DNA of 64,000 nucleotides from Ignelater luminosus. Its lineage: Eukaryota; Arthropoda; Insecta; Coleoptera; Elateridae. The stretch covers positions 62,001 through 126,000 of the forward strand of contig VTPC01090588.1 of the NCBI GenBank assembly GCA_011009095.1, in the 5' to 3' direction. This document shows, piece after piece, positions 36,596-49,278 of the stretch. A model generated the notes under the pieces. The model was not told where the DNA came from and made no database searches. It saw only the letters and a program-made list of their open reading frames with translations. Numbering within the stretch: the stretch's first letter is position 1; every line of letters begins with the position of its first letter. Both the position numbers and the translations under genes were made by a program.

Positions 36596-37831
36596 CAAGG
36601 GTACTTTTTTAAATTCGTAGCCCAATGCAGAAGAACTTGAGATACAGAATTTTAATTTTGCCTGCTTACTTACTAACATATTCATGCAACACCTATCAAG
36701 TATCAAGTTGCCATGAAAACCAGAAACAATAGTACGGGTTGTCAAACTTGAAGTGTTCAGTCGTTTGCAAACATGAACAAAAACGAGATTTGTGCAGTTA
36801 TAAAATATCTCTACATGAAGAAGATGACGCCACTTTAAATTTTGAAAGACACGCAGGAAACTTTGGGGGAAATGTGGAAGATCTTCCACAAAAGAAGAAA
36901 CGCAACCTGGGCGTCCAAAAACTGTCGCAGCAAGTGAAATGATGGAAAAAGTAGAAATTGTGGTTTCTGACCGGCGTTTAACAGTTGAGCAGGTTACACA
37001 CATTGCAAAGATAAGTGAAACCAATGTTTACAAAATCCTAGTGCATGAATTAGGGATGAAAAAACTTCAGCATGCTGGATTCCCCGAATGCTTTCACCCG
37101 AGAACAAACAAACACACTTAAGCATTTCACAACTTCTAATCCATTTCCAGGCAAATTCTGAAAATTCATGACTCGATTGGTAACTGTGGATGAAACATGG
37201 GTGTATCACTATGTTCCAGAGCAAAAACGGCAGTTGAAAGAATGGCATCGTCGTGGTTCATTACGATCCTAAAAATTCAAGACAGTTCCATCTGCTGAAA
37301 AGATTATCGCCACATTTTTTTGGGATTGTAAGGGAATCTTTTTGATTGACTATTTACCCCAGGGCCAAATGATTACTGGCAATTACTATGCGTCCCATCT
37401 TTGCAGATTGCACAAAGAAATTAAGAGTAAATGCAGGGGAAAACTACAGAAAGGTGTGTTATTATTATAGGATAATGTGCCAGTTCACAATTCCCATTTT
37501 GCAATGTCTGCTGCGGCTGAATGTGATTTTGCATTACTACTACATCCACCGTACTTCCTGATCTGGCTCCCAGTGATTATTTTTTCTTTCCAAAACTGAA
37601 ATTCACCATTGTTGGGAGATGCTATGAGTCAGACAATGAAGTCGTAGAAGCTGTTAACACGTTTCTGAAGAGATTATGGAAGAGTTTTTTTTAAGTGATT
37701 TGCAAAAGTTAGAAAAACGTTGGACCAAATATATTAGTCTTTTAGGAAGTTACGTTGAAAAATAAAAATATTTTTACAGTTGTAATATGTTTCCTTCTTA
37801 ATTAGGCTGCGAATCTAAAAAAGCACCCTTG
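36596..37831 (+). mobile_element. Full-length but decayed mariner element
   Basis: The left TIR starts CAAGGGTACTTTTTTAAATT and the complement of the right TIR CAAGGGTGCTTTTTTAGATT. TA at 36594-36595 and 37832-37833 is the target duplication. At 1236 bp this is a typical mariner. The transposase reads in plus orientation, antisense to the BTB-ZF gene. Confidence 0.88.
36773..37765 (+). pseudogene. Mariner transposase, several frameshifts and stops
   Basis: ATG at 36773 opens MNKNEICAVIKYLYMKKMTPL, the usual N-terminus of a mariner family distinct from the 10.8 kb copy. After frameshifts, recognisable blocks follow: IVVSDRRLTVEQVTHIAKIS (second helix-turn-helix), TVDETWVYHY (first catalytic D), KTVPSAEKIIATFFWDCKGI, a DNVPVHNSHF block with a stop just before it (second D), and PDLAPSDYFFFPKLK (third D). 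The end is GSYVEK, then TAA at 37763-37765. Coding is broken several times, so this copy is inactive. Confidence 0.88.
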
Positions 37832-37833
37832 TA

Positions 37834-40800
37834 ACTGCAAGAAACTTGAGAGTCGGTAGAGACACTTCCCAGATGTGTTACATACATTATTTCTTCTAAC
37901 TGTAAATCTTAAAATAATGACATAATATACTGAAGAACCTTACAATTTATAAATAACATGATGCTGCACTTTTGAATTCCAAGGTCAGTCAATAAAATAG
38001 TACTCTATGAAAGATAGGTCATCTTATTAGTTATTAGCTTTGAACCAAAAGAAATTCCTAAAAATTGATTGCTGTGACAGTAGTTTTGAATGTGATTTTG
38101 AACATGTTTTAAAGGTCGGTGAATTGTTACTTTTGAGTTTATTTCTAATAAAATTCTAAATTACTTACTATTCATTTAAATCCAAATTTAGAGTAGCAAT
38201 GCTGATATCGTATGAACATGATCTACTTATTATTTCTACTAGAAACTAGATTAAGAACTAGACCAGTACAGATATATTTCATTCTAAAAGTACCTAATTT
38301 TCTAGATGGTTGCAGAAGAAAACGTAAAGATTTTGCAAACACAAAGGATCTGAGAAGGTTGGTCAAATATTCACTGTGCGCTTCAAAACAGTCTAAAAAG
38401 GCATTGTAAAACTGATTAGAAGTAAAAATCTAATATATATTTCGTTGTCATTCACAACTATACCTTAAAAAACATTACTTGTAGGATGACCATAATAAGA
38501 AACCATAAAGGGCACATGAAACAATGCTGCTTCTTTAAACAAACACAAAGCATATCTATAAAGAACAAAGAAATACTTAAAAGTCAGTATGTAAAAGTCA
38601 CTCATAATCAGTAAAGTATGTAGAACACATATTAAGGGCATGTTGTATTACCAACTAAGTTCAAATTTTGATAGAGGTTTAACTGTATTGAAATGATTAT
38701 TGTAGCAATAGTTTCTATGCAGTTGAACCTCAGTTGGCACAACACTTTACTTAACTCTTTTGGTATAAATATCTATGAATTGTTGCATATCTACAAGAGA
38801 GCAACAAAATATCAAATATCAAAAAATGATGGAGATGGGCTGTTGATACCACCCCTCCTATGAACATAATAGTTGAAATAATCCTTTCTCACAAATATTA
38901 AAGGTATGTAAGAATGCAACATTTGTAGTTTTTTTAAATGTATCATATTAAACACATCTTAAATACAAAATAAAATATATGTATAAATAATAAATAGGAA
39001 AACTAATAAGTTTGGAATACATACCCTGACTTTGATATTCACTGATACAATGTACAAACTGGCATAGCGATTTCTGTATAAGATGTATATTATATTACAA
39101 TAGAACTCACGGTCTTCCTAATTTTACAATAATAAAATAGATGAAGTAATCAATCTGTAAGGACTTATGCACTAAAACTAGAAACTATGCTAGATTTGGC
39201 AAAAACTTCACAACACATATTTACGAGCTACCGAACAATAATAATCCATGTCCCACTATTTTAACACTACTTAAGTTTTATATACATATATTTTATACAT
39301 AACTGACTAATTCATTGTGTCAGATACAGATTGCAACTTTAAAAAGACACTTCATATAAGTATATGTTTAGATAGAGAAATGAGACACGTGCATTTGTTG
39401 GAACACCTTATATCAAATGTTCAAACGAAAAAATCATCAAGTTGCCTTAAGTTCTCGGTTGAAAGAGGACGCAACAAAAACAGTACGTTTCTTGACTCTT
39501 TATGGTCATATTAAAGTATTACAAAATAAACAAAGGTGACAAAACCTGGTGCACATGAAATTAAATGGCCAGGTTCGAAGTACATACATGACTTCTGATA
39601 TGATTTTTGGTTGTTTAATTATGTCATAAGATGCATGGTATAAAGGAATATGTCGGCTATAGTTTAATATTTCTTTTGTTTTTGTACTCAATAACATGAC
39701 GTAAATAAGCAGCCTCAAACACTCATCTTTTGAATGGTCTGTTAGAACACTGTGGCAGAATGAGGAAAGACAGACCAAGTTTTTTGAATACTAATCAACC
39801 TCTATCTCATAGTAATGTTACCATCCATGTACCTTATGACATAAATAAACTGCCAGAAATTATATCGGAAGATGATCAGTGAGTTTTAGGCACATCAGGC
39901 TTTTTAAATACACCTACTGTACCGCTTTCATTACAAACACAATTTTTTCTTGTACTCGATGATGTAGGCTAAACTACAGTCACCACTTGGACTATAAGGT
40001 TGAATCAAAAAGGCTTGTGTGGATCAGGCTTTCTGTCTTTTCAGACCTCTATGTGGTCCAGCCCAAAGCTTATTTTAAAAATGTATCAAGCTTCTCAGTC
40101 CGGTTGCATTTTTTCTAGACTTATTGAGGTTTTTTGAGTAGATAAGCCAGTCTGGCTTTTTGAATTAATTAACTGATAAAGCCTTTTTTAGTAAGAATCA
40201 CTTTTTCATTTCACTATTGGATTAGTGCATAGTTTATGTTACAAATAAATGGTATTAATTAATCATTACTTGTTTGGTTATCAAAACAAAAGACCTATTT
40301 AGCTGTCATATAAACATTGTTTTTTAAAGCTTTTATTGTGTTTATTGATAGTAGATATCTATGTATATGCAGGTGTTATTAAAATGGTCTGTTAGGCTTT
40401 TTGAGTTGCTTAAGAATGTTACCAGGTTTCTTTTTGGACTGCATTGGGTTCATCCCAGTTGGTCAGGCTGGGTTGGGTAAAAGAATTTTGGTTTGTGCAG
40501 GGTTCTAAACTGTTTGAAAACAATTAAAAATCATTTTTCTAAATTAAGACTAACTTCACATTGTTTTGAAAGAATCAGAGGCAACTTAATAATTTTTTCT
40601 CTTAAACCCTTGTTAGAGAAATCATTAATCGCTTGGTTGTTTGTTTTGTATTTCCTTTGTACCCTTTTCCAGTTGTTATAAATAATAGATTACTTAATAA
40701 AATAAACTCTCAATAAAACCTAAACTACATAAAAAATATACTTTGTCTTCTGTTCGTTGCTTAAGTATGTTTTATATTGTATGAGCAATTATTTTGTTTA

Positions 40801-41471
40801 CAATAAAAACCAGTATAATAATTAAAGTTGTTTATCTGGATCTGACTGAATATGTATAAACTAAATATTTATAAAAATTTAAGATAGTTCTTGTAATAAA
40901 ATTATATCTTCTCTGAAATTCCTAAAGTTTATATTATCATTAATATCCACTTTTTATTAAATTACACTTTTTTTTTGTAATAAGAACACAAAAACTAAAT
41001 AATATTCCAATCTAAATCATGTTGATGTGATTTGAAAATTTAAGTCATCATAAGAGTAAAATGCTGAATCAATGATTAAGAAATATAAATATAGAAAGCA
41101 AAATTGAAAAAATATGAAGAATGCACACTCATGCCTAAAACAACCTACAAAAAATGAATACATTGAAATTTAAAAAAAATCTTAAATAAGCATGGAGATC
41201 TCACTTATTATAAGAGATAGGTTTAAATTTGACACTTTTGCTAAATCTTTGTTAATTAATAATCTAAAAATAAACTTGAGCTAACTTCTTTGGTTTTTGA
41301 CTTATGATCAAAAGGCAAAATGGCAGTTTAGATTTTTTACCTCTAGTTTCCTTATTAATAGGAATTTTAAAAATATAATAAGATATCACCTCAGATTGTC
41401 AAAGTTGTTGATGACATTTTGGTTTCATGAAACCATCATCAGGTTCATTTTCTATTATGGATGCCATATTT
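37834..41471. other. Gene-free intronic DNA with transposon scraps
   Basis: No exon recognised. Two pogo-like ends, GATAGAGGTTTAACTGTA near 38672 and CAGTTGAACCTCAGTTGGCA near 38719, lie close together and point away from each other, suggesting parts of two decayed elements. A motif like GGCTTTTTGA recurs near 39898, 40153 and 40394 without regular spacing. Confidence 0.4.
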
Positions 41472-41724
41472 GAAGGGGCGGATGGATAAAGGTGCTATGT
41501 GACATTTTTCCGTTTTTTTGAGATTTCAGTATGAATAAAGATATTATGATGTGCTTTAGTAACCTATGGTATACCTTTTCTAGTCAGTCAAGCATTGCCT
41601 AATTCCTATATAAGAAGTACATAAAGGTGCTATGTAACACAATTCTTGCATAAATAGTGTGAATAAAGAGGCTAACATCACAATTCAAAAATGTCACATA
41701 GCACCTTTATCCATCCACCCCTTC
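41472..41724. mobile_element. 253-bp MITE with 38-bp terminal inverted repeats
   Basis: The arms 41472-41509 and 41687-41724 (GAAGGGGCGGATGGATAAAG and its inverse) differ at a single base. ATTT at 41468-41471 and 41725-41728 may be the target duplication. An internal copy of the subterminal motif AAAGGTGCTATGTAACA is near 41626. The very high arm identity implies recent activity. The superfamily is uncertain. Confidence 0.75.
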
Positions 41725-41835
41725 ATTTGACATTTACATTATTTGATAGAATATTCTATGCTGCTTCCAATGATATAAGATACTCCATGACCAACTTGAT
41801 TTACAAGAAAAATATAAAATAAAATCAATAAATAG

Positions 41836-42330
41836 CAGACATTGGAAGTAACGCGTTACTTGTAATTAATTACATTTTTCAGTAACGCTAAAGGTAACGC
41901 GTTACTTTATAAAGACACAGTAAAGTAATTGTAACTAATTACAAAAAGCGTGTAACGGTAACGGCTTCATGTCGTTACTTTTGCGTTACTTGAATAATCG
42001 ATTTTCAAATTTAGTTTTGATGATGTTCAGAAAATACATGTTTTCATATTGTGTAATTCTAAGAGTTGTACAGTAAGCTTATACAAAGAAAAATTAATTA
42101 GAATCACCTTGAATTTTGATGGGTTTTAAAAAGTTTTTCTTTATTTTCTTTATAGAATCAAAGTAACTGGCAGTAACGGTAAAGTAACTTAGTTACATAT
42201 TTGCAGGAACTGTAATAGTAACTAGTTACTTTTTAAAATCAAGTAACTGTAATTGTAACTAATTACATTTTTTGATAAGGTAACTGTAACTGTAACTAAT
42301 TACTTTTTTAGAGTAACTTTCCAATGTCTG
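41836..42330. mobile_element. hAT MITE with perfect 8-bp target duplication
   Basis: The left end CAGACATTGGAAGTAACGCG and the complement of the right end CAGACATTGGAAAGTTACTC are inverse copies, and the direct repeat ATAAATAG flanks both sides exactly (41828-41835 and 42331-42338). Both subterminal regions are packed with short GTAAC/GTTAC-type repeats in both orientations (for example GTAACTAATTAC), as seen for transposase-binding arrays of hAT elements. The 495-bp body has no coding frame. Confidence 0.88.
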
Positions 42331-43376
42331 ATAAATAGTTATAGTAAATTAAGTAGGCCATGTTTTTTATTCTTTCTATTCACATAGAGAAGACGCATAA
42401 AGAAATTGTGAGCTTTTTTTTCCATTAAAACTTATAGATGATACAAAATATTACATGTAGATTGCATATTTTTGAAATTTAAGTTTTATTTCTTTAAATA
42501 TCTTCTGAATGATCAGCTACCACAATAAGAATTCAAAATGAAATGTGTATTTTTACTTTTTATTCGTCATAAAAAACCAAAGAAAAGTCTTATAAAGTTA
42601 TGATTTTTAAAATTTCTAACACGATTATCTACAATGGAATAAGTAAAAACTTGGTTCAAATTAACACAGAAATGCATCCAAATCTTAGGGCTGTTTGACA
42701 CTATGCTAAATTTTCTGGAAATTTTATAAAAAAATGTTTACAAAAAACTCTTTGGCAATGTTTGGTACGTTGTTATAATGAGTTGTATGCAACTTATTCA
42801 TATTTTTTTACAAAACTATCAATCAATTTACAGCTGTTTGTAGTGAGTTTTAATGCTCACGTTTACTGCGCATTTTCTGCAAGAAATTTACCAATTTCTG
42901 GAACCTGTTCTATACAAAAGTTTATAGAAAATTTAGTAGTGTCAAACAGCTCTTAAAAACAAAAAGCTACAGTAATGAGAGTTGTCATTTGTTATAATAG
43001 CAGACAGATAATTGTCACAAAGCTTTGAAGTTTATATCTAAATTTACATATAGATATTTAAAGAAATAAAACTTTCAAAACCTAATTTAACAGTTTGCCT
43101 TTTTTTATGATAAGCTTCAATTCTTTTTGGTAAACATACTTTTAAAGTAGTTGTTTATGTATCTGTTTACTGTTCCTAAAATAATTGTTTTAGGTACAAG
43201 GCCCTAAAATAGTTATTTAGGGACTGCTAATATTTTAGACTAATTTAATTTTGTTTTTAAGCAACACATAGCAACTGTAACAGGCAATGCAAATATACAA
43301 GGTGTGACAATTTAATTCCCAGAATCCACCTTTAGAAAATATACAAGTGAAACTGTACGCTATTGGCTAGTGTCTC

Positions 43377-44730
43377 CTTCAAAGTACTCTCCTTGTGCTT
43401 CTATACACTGACTTCAGCCCTGGTCACATTATCAAATAATTTGATCAAACTTGACTTGTGTCAAACTGGGTGGTCACACTATAAATAAAATAGTTTGGTC
43501 AAACTGTGAGGTTAAGTAGCCGTATGCGTTGGTATTTACAAAAATACTGCGTGTTTTTTAAATTTTGTGAAGTTAGAATATTAAATTAATTTATTATTTG
43601 TTTTACATTTTGCTGTTTTCTTATTTCTTATTCACTACTGACCACAAAAACTGTAATAATTATATTTTTATTATAAATAATTTTTAGAATAATAATTAGT
43701 TATTAATTCTTAATAATATAATAATTCATTTTAATATCTGCGCATACAAAACACCAGGTGAGTTGGTACTATTTTGTAAAAATGAACAAAAAAAGGCAGT
43801 AGTAGCTGTTTCAACATTAGGATTAGCATTGAAGCAGAATGAAAATAAACAAAAAGCAAAACAAACACGAATAACCCGCTATAACTTTCTTGTCTTCGCG
43901 CCTGCTTTACTATTTTCAAATTTAGCCAATCACATAAGCCATCGCATCAAACTGATTGATGGATTTAGAAACGCCCCTAAAATTTAAAAAATCTGACCAA
44001 ACTAAAGGTATGACGTCATTGTTTCAGACTGATAGTCAGGTTTGATCAAACTGACTGATAGTGTGACATAGGTTTTAAACGGCGTTCTCATGTCTGGAAG
44101 CAGTTCTGGAACTCATTTTCTGGAGTACTGTTGAGTACCTTTGCACATTCTGTTGTACATCAGTTATATCAGAAAATCTTTGTCCTTTCAGTGCAGCTTT
44201 TAGTTTTGGGAATAGCCACAAATCACATGGAGCTAAGTCAGATGAATAGGCAGGATGATCTAACGCTCGTGTATCGTGCAATGAGTGGAAAGCATTCCGA
44301 GACAGACTGATACCAAAGGGGCCACCTGTCTCCATCTAATCCTACTGTGTTTGCACATTGTGACTTGGCGCATTGTCGCAGAAATTTTTCTCATACGCTT
44401 CTTCTTCGGTTAAAATTAGCCTGACTGTTTCTCGATTAATCTGCAATTCTTCAGCTATCAATTTCACACTTAATCGTTTATCAGATCGAATTGTATCTCG
44501 TACTCTGTTAATATTAACATCCGTCATTGTTTTTGGTTGTCTACTTTTTTGATCATCCTTCACATCTTGCCCATCTTTGAATTGCTTACACCACTCAAAC
44601 ACACTTGACTTTTTTTTCATAGCCTCTTGACTATTATGCTATTTGCAACAGATGCAAAGTTTCAATGGCACTTTTTGCCGATTTTCACACAAAATGTTAT
44701 GTTAATACAGTGCTCTAAATTTTTACACAA
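43377..44730 (-). pseudogene. Mariner-like transposase, internally deleted and split
   Basis: Minus-strand blocks in order: KKKSSVFEWCKQFKDGQD from 44620 with NINRVRDTIRSDKRLSVKLI and LQINRETVRLILTEEE (helix-turn-helix domains); then an abrupt jump to NFCDNAPSHNVQTQ (second catalytic D); then ALDHPAYSSDLAPCDLWLFP and KLKAALKGQRF (third D). After the nested element, the C-terminal text SQCIEAQGEYFEGD is still readable at about 43410-43377. The segment with the first catalytic D is missing, so the protein cannot be active. Confidence 0.85.
43420..44072. mobile_element. MITE nested in the mariner transposase
   Basis: The ends GGTCACATTATCAAATAATT and, inverted from the right, TGTCACACTATCAGTCAGTT, both continue into TTTGATCAAAC-TGACT, giving a terminal inverted repeat of about 34 bp with roughly six mismatches. 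A further subterminal copy (GGTCACACTATAAATAAAAT) lies at about 43472. The insert splits the C-terminal codons of the mariner transposase, so it arrived later. The target duplication is not clear. A basic-rich frame at 43763-43987 (KQNENKQKAKQTRITRY) might be a transposase scrap, but I do not assign it. Confidence 0.65.
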
Positions 44731-44914
44731 AAGTGTACACGCAGTCATGTATTGTCTTCACAATAGCTCGCTAACAACTGGCTCTATTATCTTGAGATTT
44801 ATGCATGTATTAGTTAAAACATGTTCAAACACAACTATTCATGTTATTTCAATGAAGTTACTTCATGGACAACACTACAGGGTCGTTCCAGGTTTTAAAT
44901 TGTCACACCTTGTA

Positions 44915-47507
44915 TGCAAAATTATAAATTTTCAATATTTTATTAAATTCATAAGTAGATTTACAAAAAAAGATTGGCCGGGTTTCTACTCTCCTTTCAC
45001 TAAGGAAGCTTCTTTAAAAATTTAAAGAAGTATAGCTTTATCTGAACTTAACAAGAAGGAAGAAGACAAAATCAGTTGCCCTGGTAATTAGAGAATATTT
45101 TAAGTTTAATGATGAGAGCAGAAACCAACCCATTGTGAGTTTGCAAACACGCCAGGAGTAGTGGACTTTGTTCCTCGCCTCGTCCACAAAAATATTGCTT
45201 TGGATCCTTGTTAAACAAATATCTATTTTAGACTAAATCAGCATAAAATCTAGCAAGTGCCAAATTTAAACCAATGCTCTATCTATCTCATATAATAACT
45301 AAGATCCCCATGCTTAAGCTCAAATTATGTAACAGCAATTTCATATTGTGCCCCCCTTGATTATACTAAAGTTGCTGTTTTTCGAGAAGATCAAGGGCAA
45401 GATTTACTTAGGGTGGATAGTTTTCATTAATGCAATGTATTTGCAGTCTGATTTACACATCCAAAAATTAGCTGTCTCAGTGTTTTATTGACAGCAATAT
45501 TATCTTGATCACTTCCTAATGCACCAAACACCACATTGTTAAACAAAAACAAGGAATTAGTGGTGAATTAACAAATGTACTTCCACCAAAACTTTCTCTG
45601 ATCTGTATTTAAATTCCTTGATTTTTCACTGAAATTAGCAAAATTTCCTGACTAAAATATAAAATTCATTGGCTTTTTTCAGTTTTCCAGAAGAGTTACA
45701 GAAAGCACTTAGAATTTACAAGTGTATCCTTTTCACTTATTGCAACTGTACAATTATGAATGTTGGCGTTCTTAGCAAGAGTTCATATTACACCTTTTAT
45801 TTTGTCTTAATTTTACAAATTACATCAACATTGTTTTATATTGATTTTAAAAATTGAAACCACCACAGTTTTACATTATATAATCAGTCTAATCTTTGGT
45901 TATCGATTCTGCTAATCAGAATTGGTCATATCCTCTTTTTTTCTTTGTTTTATATAAATGGCACAATTTAAAAATTATTACTGTTTCCATTTTAACATCT
46001 TTGTTTGCAACAAAGAAAATCATTATATATGTTTGATATCTTATTCATAAATAAATGAGGGTATTATTACCTTCTTTTTAAGTATATGACTCTGTTAATT
46101 ACATGAAGAGTAATCAGGTAAAGAAATTTATAACATGACTGAAAGATGGATAATAATGCATAGTTGCTCACAAAAGTGCTACAATAAACACAACAATTTA
46201 GATAATGTGACATGATGCATTCTTAAATGCAAACTATATGTCTATTCAGTGAATACATGACTATAAGTCGTAAGATTGACATAGTATTTACCACACTCTT
46301 TGTATTACTGTCCTTTTCTGTTCAACCAAGTTTTGAGTTGAACTTAAAAGACATAAATATTTCATATACTTCTACAACCTATCTCTGTTTAATGTATACC
46401 TATTAAATAAAGGCGTGAGGTAATCTCGAGTCCAAAGTTACTACCTGTGAATTCAGATGATTGTCAACTATGCCGGCAATAAATATTTTCTTTTGAGTGT
46501 CATTGCCATAAATCTTATAAACTGCTAAACAAAGTGTAAATAATTATTCTATTTAAAAAGTGTAAAACCCAGCCAAAGAAATGAATAATTAATAATTTAA
46601 AGAGCATCTCTCTTAATTCATTCAATGCCAAACCCTGATCTTAGTTTTTTTTCTCATCATAGGATGTCATGTTGGTAATGGGTCTACCTGGTTTTGGTTT
46701 TACAATTTATGGCTGTATATTCATTGGATGAACACCCATAATCATTGAGAATGAAACAGCTTTGATGTAAGCATGTTAAGATCATGAGTAGTAAATTCGG
46801 ATAGGCTTTTTGCTTTATTCTAAATGTTTCTCCATGTTTGTTTCATTTTCAATGATAGCAACTGTACTTAAAATAATATTCCTTCCATTCTAAATAATAT
46901 CAGTAAAAGTAGTTTTAAATTCAAATTATTAGAACATTAAGTTTCAGATTAACTTCTGTGTAAACAAATTCAAGTAGTACTACAAGTGTACCTGTTACAA
47001 ATATAATATAAATAATAGACTAAAAGATTAGTTTATAAGACAATGGGTCATGTTTAAAATTTAAATAAAGTGATATAGCCTTAACTAATCTGAATACAAA
47101 AAAGAAAGACAAAATTGGTTGCTATGGTAGTTAGAGCATGTTTAATTTTAATCATGACGGTAAAATATGGCCTGACAAAGTTAATAAAGTGCTTTTTTAA
47201 TTTCTGTTACAAAGAATAATAAATGGGAAGTATTTGTTAAGAAAGCTAATCGAGACAGTTCACATTTAAGCAACCATTCATTAAACAAAGCTGCTGTTAT
47301 ATTTAGTTACCAAACAGAAATATATACTATAATTATTTAAAAAAAAAAAATGTATTTTAAGCTTTTGTGCTATACTATTCAGAATAAAAAAAGAAAAACA
47401 AAACATTTTTTAAACAAACTCAGAATCATTCTGATTAACAAAGATTTTTTTTTAACTTTTCACACAAATAATTTGACCATCTCTGAAGATCAAATACAAG
47501 CTATAAT
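44915..47507. other. Gene-free intronic DNA
   Basis: No exon, domain or convincing transposon ends recognised; AT-rich with short A and T runs (for example an A-run near 47340). Confidence 0.4.
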
Positions 47508-49253
47508 CCAGTTAAATAAGGACTAAACCTCGGAATAAAAGATAGAAAGCTAAAAATTTGCATAGACCTTTGTCTTGACGTTATAAAAACGGAATGAAAA
47601 GTATCATAAGATATCGTGTCCGCTAGTCGAGATATCAAAGGTCAAAGGTCACGAAAATCGGTTTTATGTAAATATCTCGCTTTCCATGCGCCCCATATCA
47701 TTGGAGGTTATTACAAAAGTTGTAGAGCATAAAATTCTCTACAAGTTTAATTCTATGCATTTTTTTGTATCATTAGTCGTTTTCGGGATAGAGAACGGAG
47801 AGTGGGAAGCGCGCATCCGTTTATAGGTTAACGCTAAGTAAACTGCGGAGCCAGATGCATAGTCACTTTACAAAGTTAATTGTATAATGAAATATATTAT
47901 TGTTTAAGGTAGAATGCAAGGCAGGTTTTTTTTGACATGGTATACTCGATAGGCCTAATCCATGTTGTACTAATGTAATGCAATACATAACCTCTTAATG
48001 AATTGTATCAGAGGCTACTCAGTTCCCCTCTGAATACCATCACCAGTAGGCATGCGTCTCAAGATTTCTCATCTTTGTTGTCGTCCTCTGCTTCTGGTCC
48101 CCCAAATTCAATTTCCGGATCCTTTTCGTTATCCTCGTTTTCCATCACATTGGATTCTAAAACCTAAAGGCTTTCAGGAACAAATTCATTTTCTGTATCA
48201 AAATCATTTGATATTGATGAGGCGTTGAAGTCTTGTCCGTGACACTGACTATGCTTGTTGTTGACACTGGCCACAAACTGTGGAGCACTGCAACCCTACA
48301 TCCTACATTCACAGTTCACACCACAACCTTTGTTGAAAATGCAGAAGATTCTATTCAATAGTTCGTCCGCTGCTGGTGGCAATAATGTTGTTGTCGGCTT
48401 CAGGATCTTGTTCTCTAGATCCCATCCCAATTTTCAGGTTGTAAATCCTTCCCTAACCAGTCTGGATCTAGAAGTAGGCCCAATAGATATGCTGATGAGC
48501 TGCTGCACTTGCAGATAGAAGAGATGATAATTCCACCGGTCTGTTGAGTCATGTTGATTTGATGAATTGTGTGTATCTAAAATTGTCAATAAGTGTTCTG
48601 ATTTTGAAGCATTATACATTGCTGAAAGAACATGTATTCCATTTTCAAATAATGTATTTGGAGGGCAGTTTTCCAGTTGGAATAATTAAGCTGACTGCTA
48701 CAAATCGGGGTTTTTCTCGAACATTTTTATAATTTACAGTTTTCCTTTGTTAAACAGGGCAGATGTTGTGTTGCATCTACTGACGCATCCGCATTACTTA
48801 TAATGTATTTAAAATATTTAATTTCAAAAGTCTATTAACTTTAATAATGACAACAATAATATTTTATTATACAACTAAATTCGTAAAGTGTACTACGCAT
48901 CTGGGTCCGCAGTTTACATAGCGTTAACCTGTAAACGGATGCGCGCTTCCCACTCTCCGCGCTTTATCTCGAAAACGACTAATGATACAGAAAAATGCCT
49001 AGAATCAAACTCGTAGAGAATTTTGTGCTCTACAAGTTCTGTAAGAACCCTCAACGACATACGAACCATAGGAAGCGAGATATTAGTAAAAAAACCGGAT
49101 TTTCATAACCTTTGACCTTTGTTATCTTGACTAGCGGACATGATATCTTATGAGACTTTTCAGCCCGTCTTTAGAACGTCGAGACAAAGGTTTATGCAAA
49201 TTTTCGTATCTTTTATTCCGAGGTTTGGCCTTAATTTCGCCTTATTTTACTGG
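47508..49253. mobile_element. 1.75-kb DNA transposon with very long (about 380 bp) inverted arms
   Basis: The left arm about 47508-47890 and right arm about 48870-49253 are inverse copies with shared blocks AAACCTCGGAATAAAAGATA, AAACGGATGCGCGCTTCCCA (with small changes) and TCATTAGTCGTTTTCG. The ends are CCAGT-AAATAAGG. The interior has a minus-strand remnant including KGCGVNCECRM and, one frame over, VGLQCSTVCGQCQ, a dense cysteine cluster, followed by an acidic DFDTENEFVPES stretch. The cysteine cluster resembles C-terminal Cys-rich ends of some uncharacterised insect transposon proteins. No target duplication is apparent and the superfamily is unresolved. The arms are richer in GC than the surroundings. 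Confidence 0.75.
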
Positions 49254-49278
49254 TCTACTACTTCAATCTTTAGGTCAA

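Larger units (their letters stand above)
43298..44912 (-). mobile_element. Mariner-like element with 18-bp perfect TIRs, carrying a nested insertion
   Basis: The left end CAAGGTGTGACAATTTAA (43298-43315) is the exact inverse of TTAAATTGTCACACCTTG (44895-44912). TA at 43296-43297 and 44913-44914 is the target duplication. Transposase remnants read on the minus strand. Without the nested insert (about 43420-44072) the element would be near 960 bp, short for a mariner because the centre of the transposase is deleted. It is therefore an internally deleted derivative into which another element later jumped. Confidence 0.88.

Noticed and set aside
36521..37024. 167-residue minus-strand open frame
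   Set aside because: It is antisense to the decayed mariner transposase at 36773-37765 and has no features of its own.
43763..43987. Lys/Gln-rich 74-residue frame inside the nested MITE
   Set aside because: Thought of as a Harbinger-like fragment, but the similarity is too slight to support.
48255..48518. 87-residue plus-strand frame in the long-armed transposon
   Set aside because: The minus strand of the same DNA carries the cysteine-cluster remnant, so this is probably a shadow.
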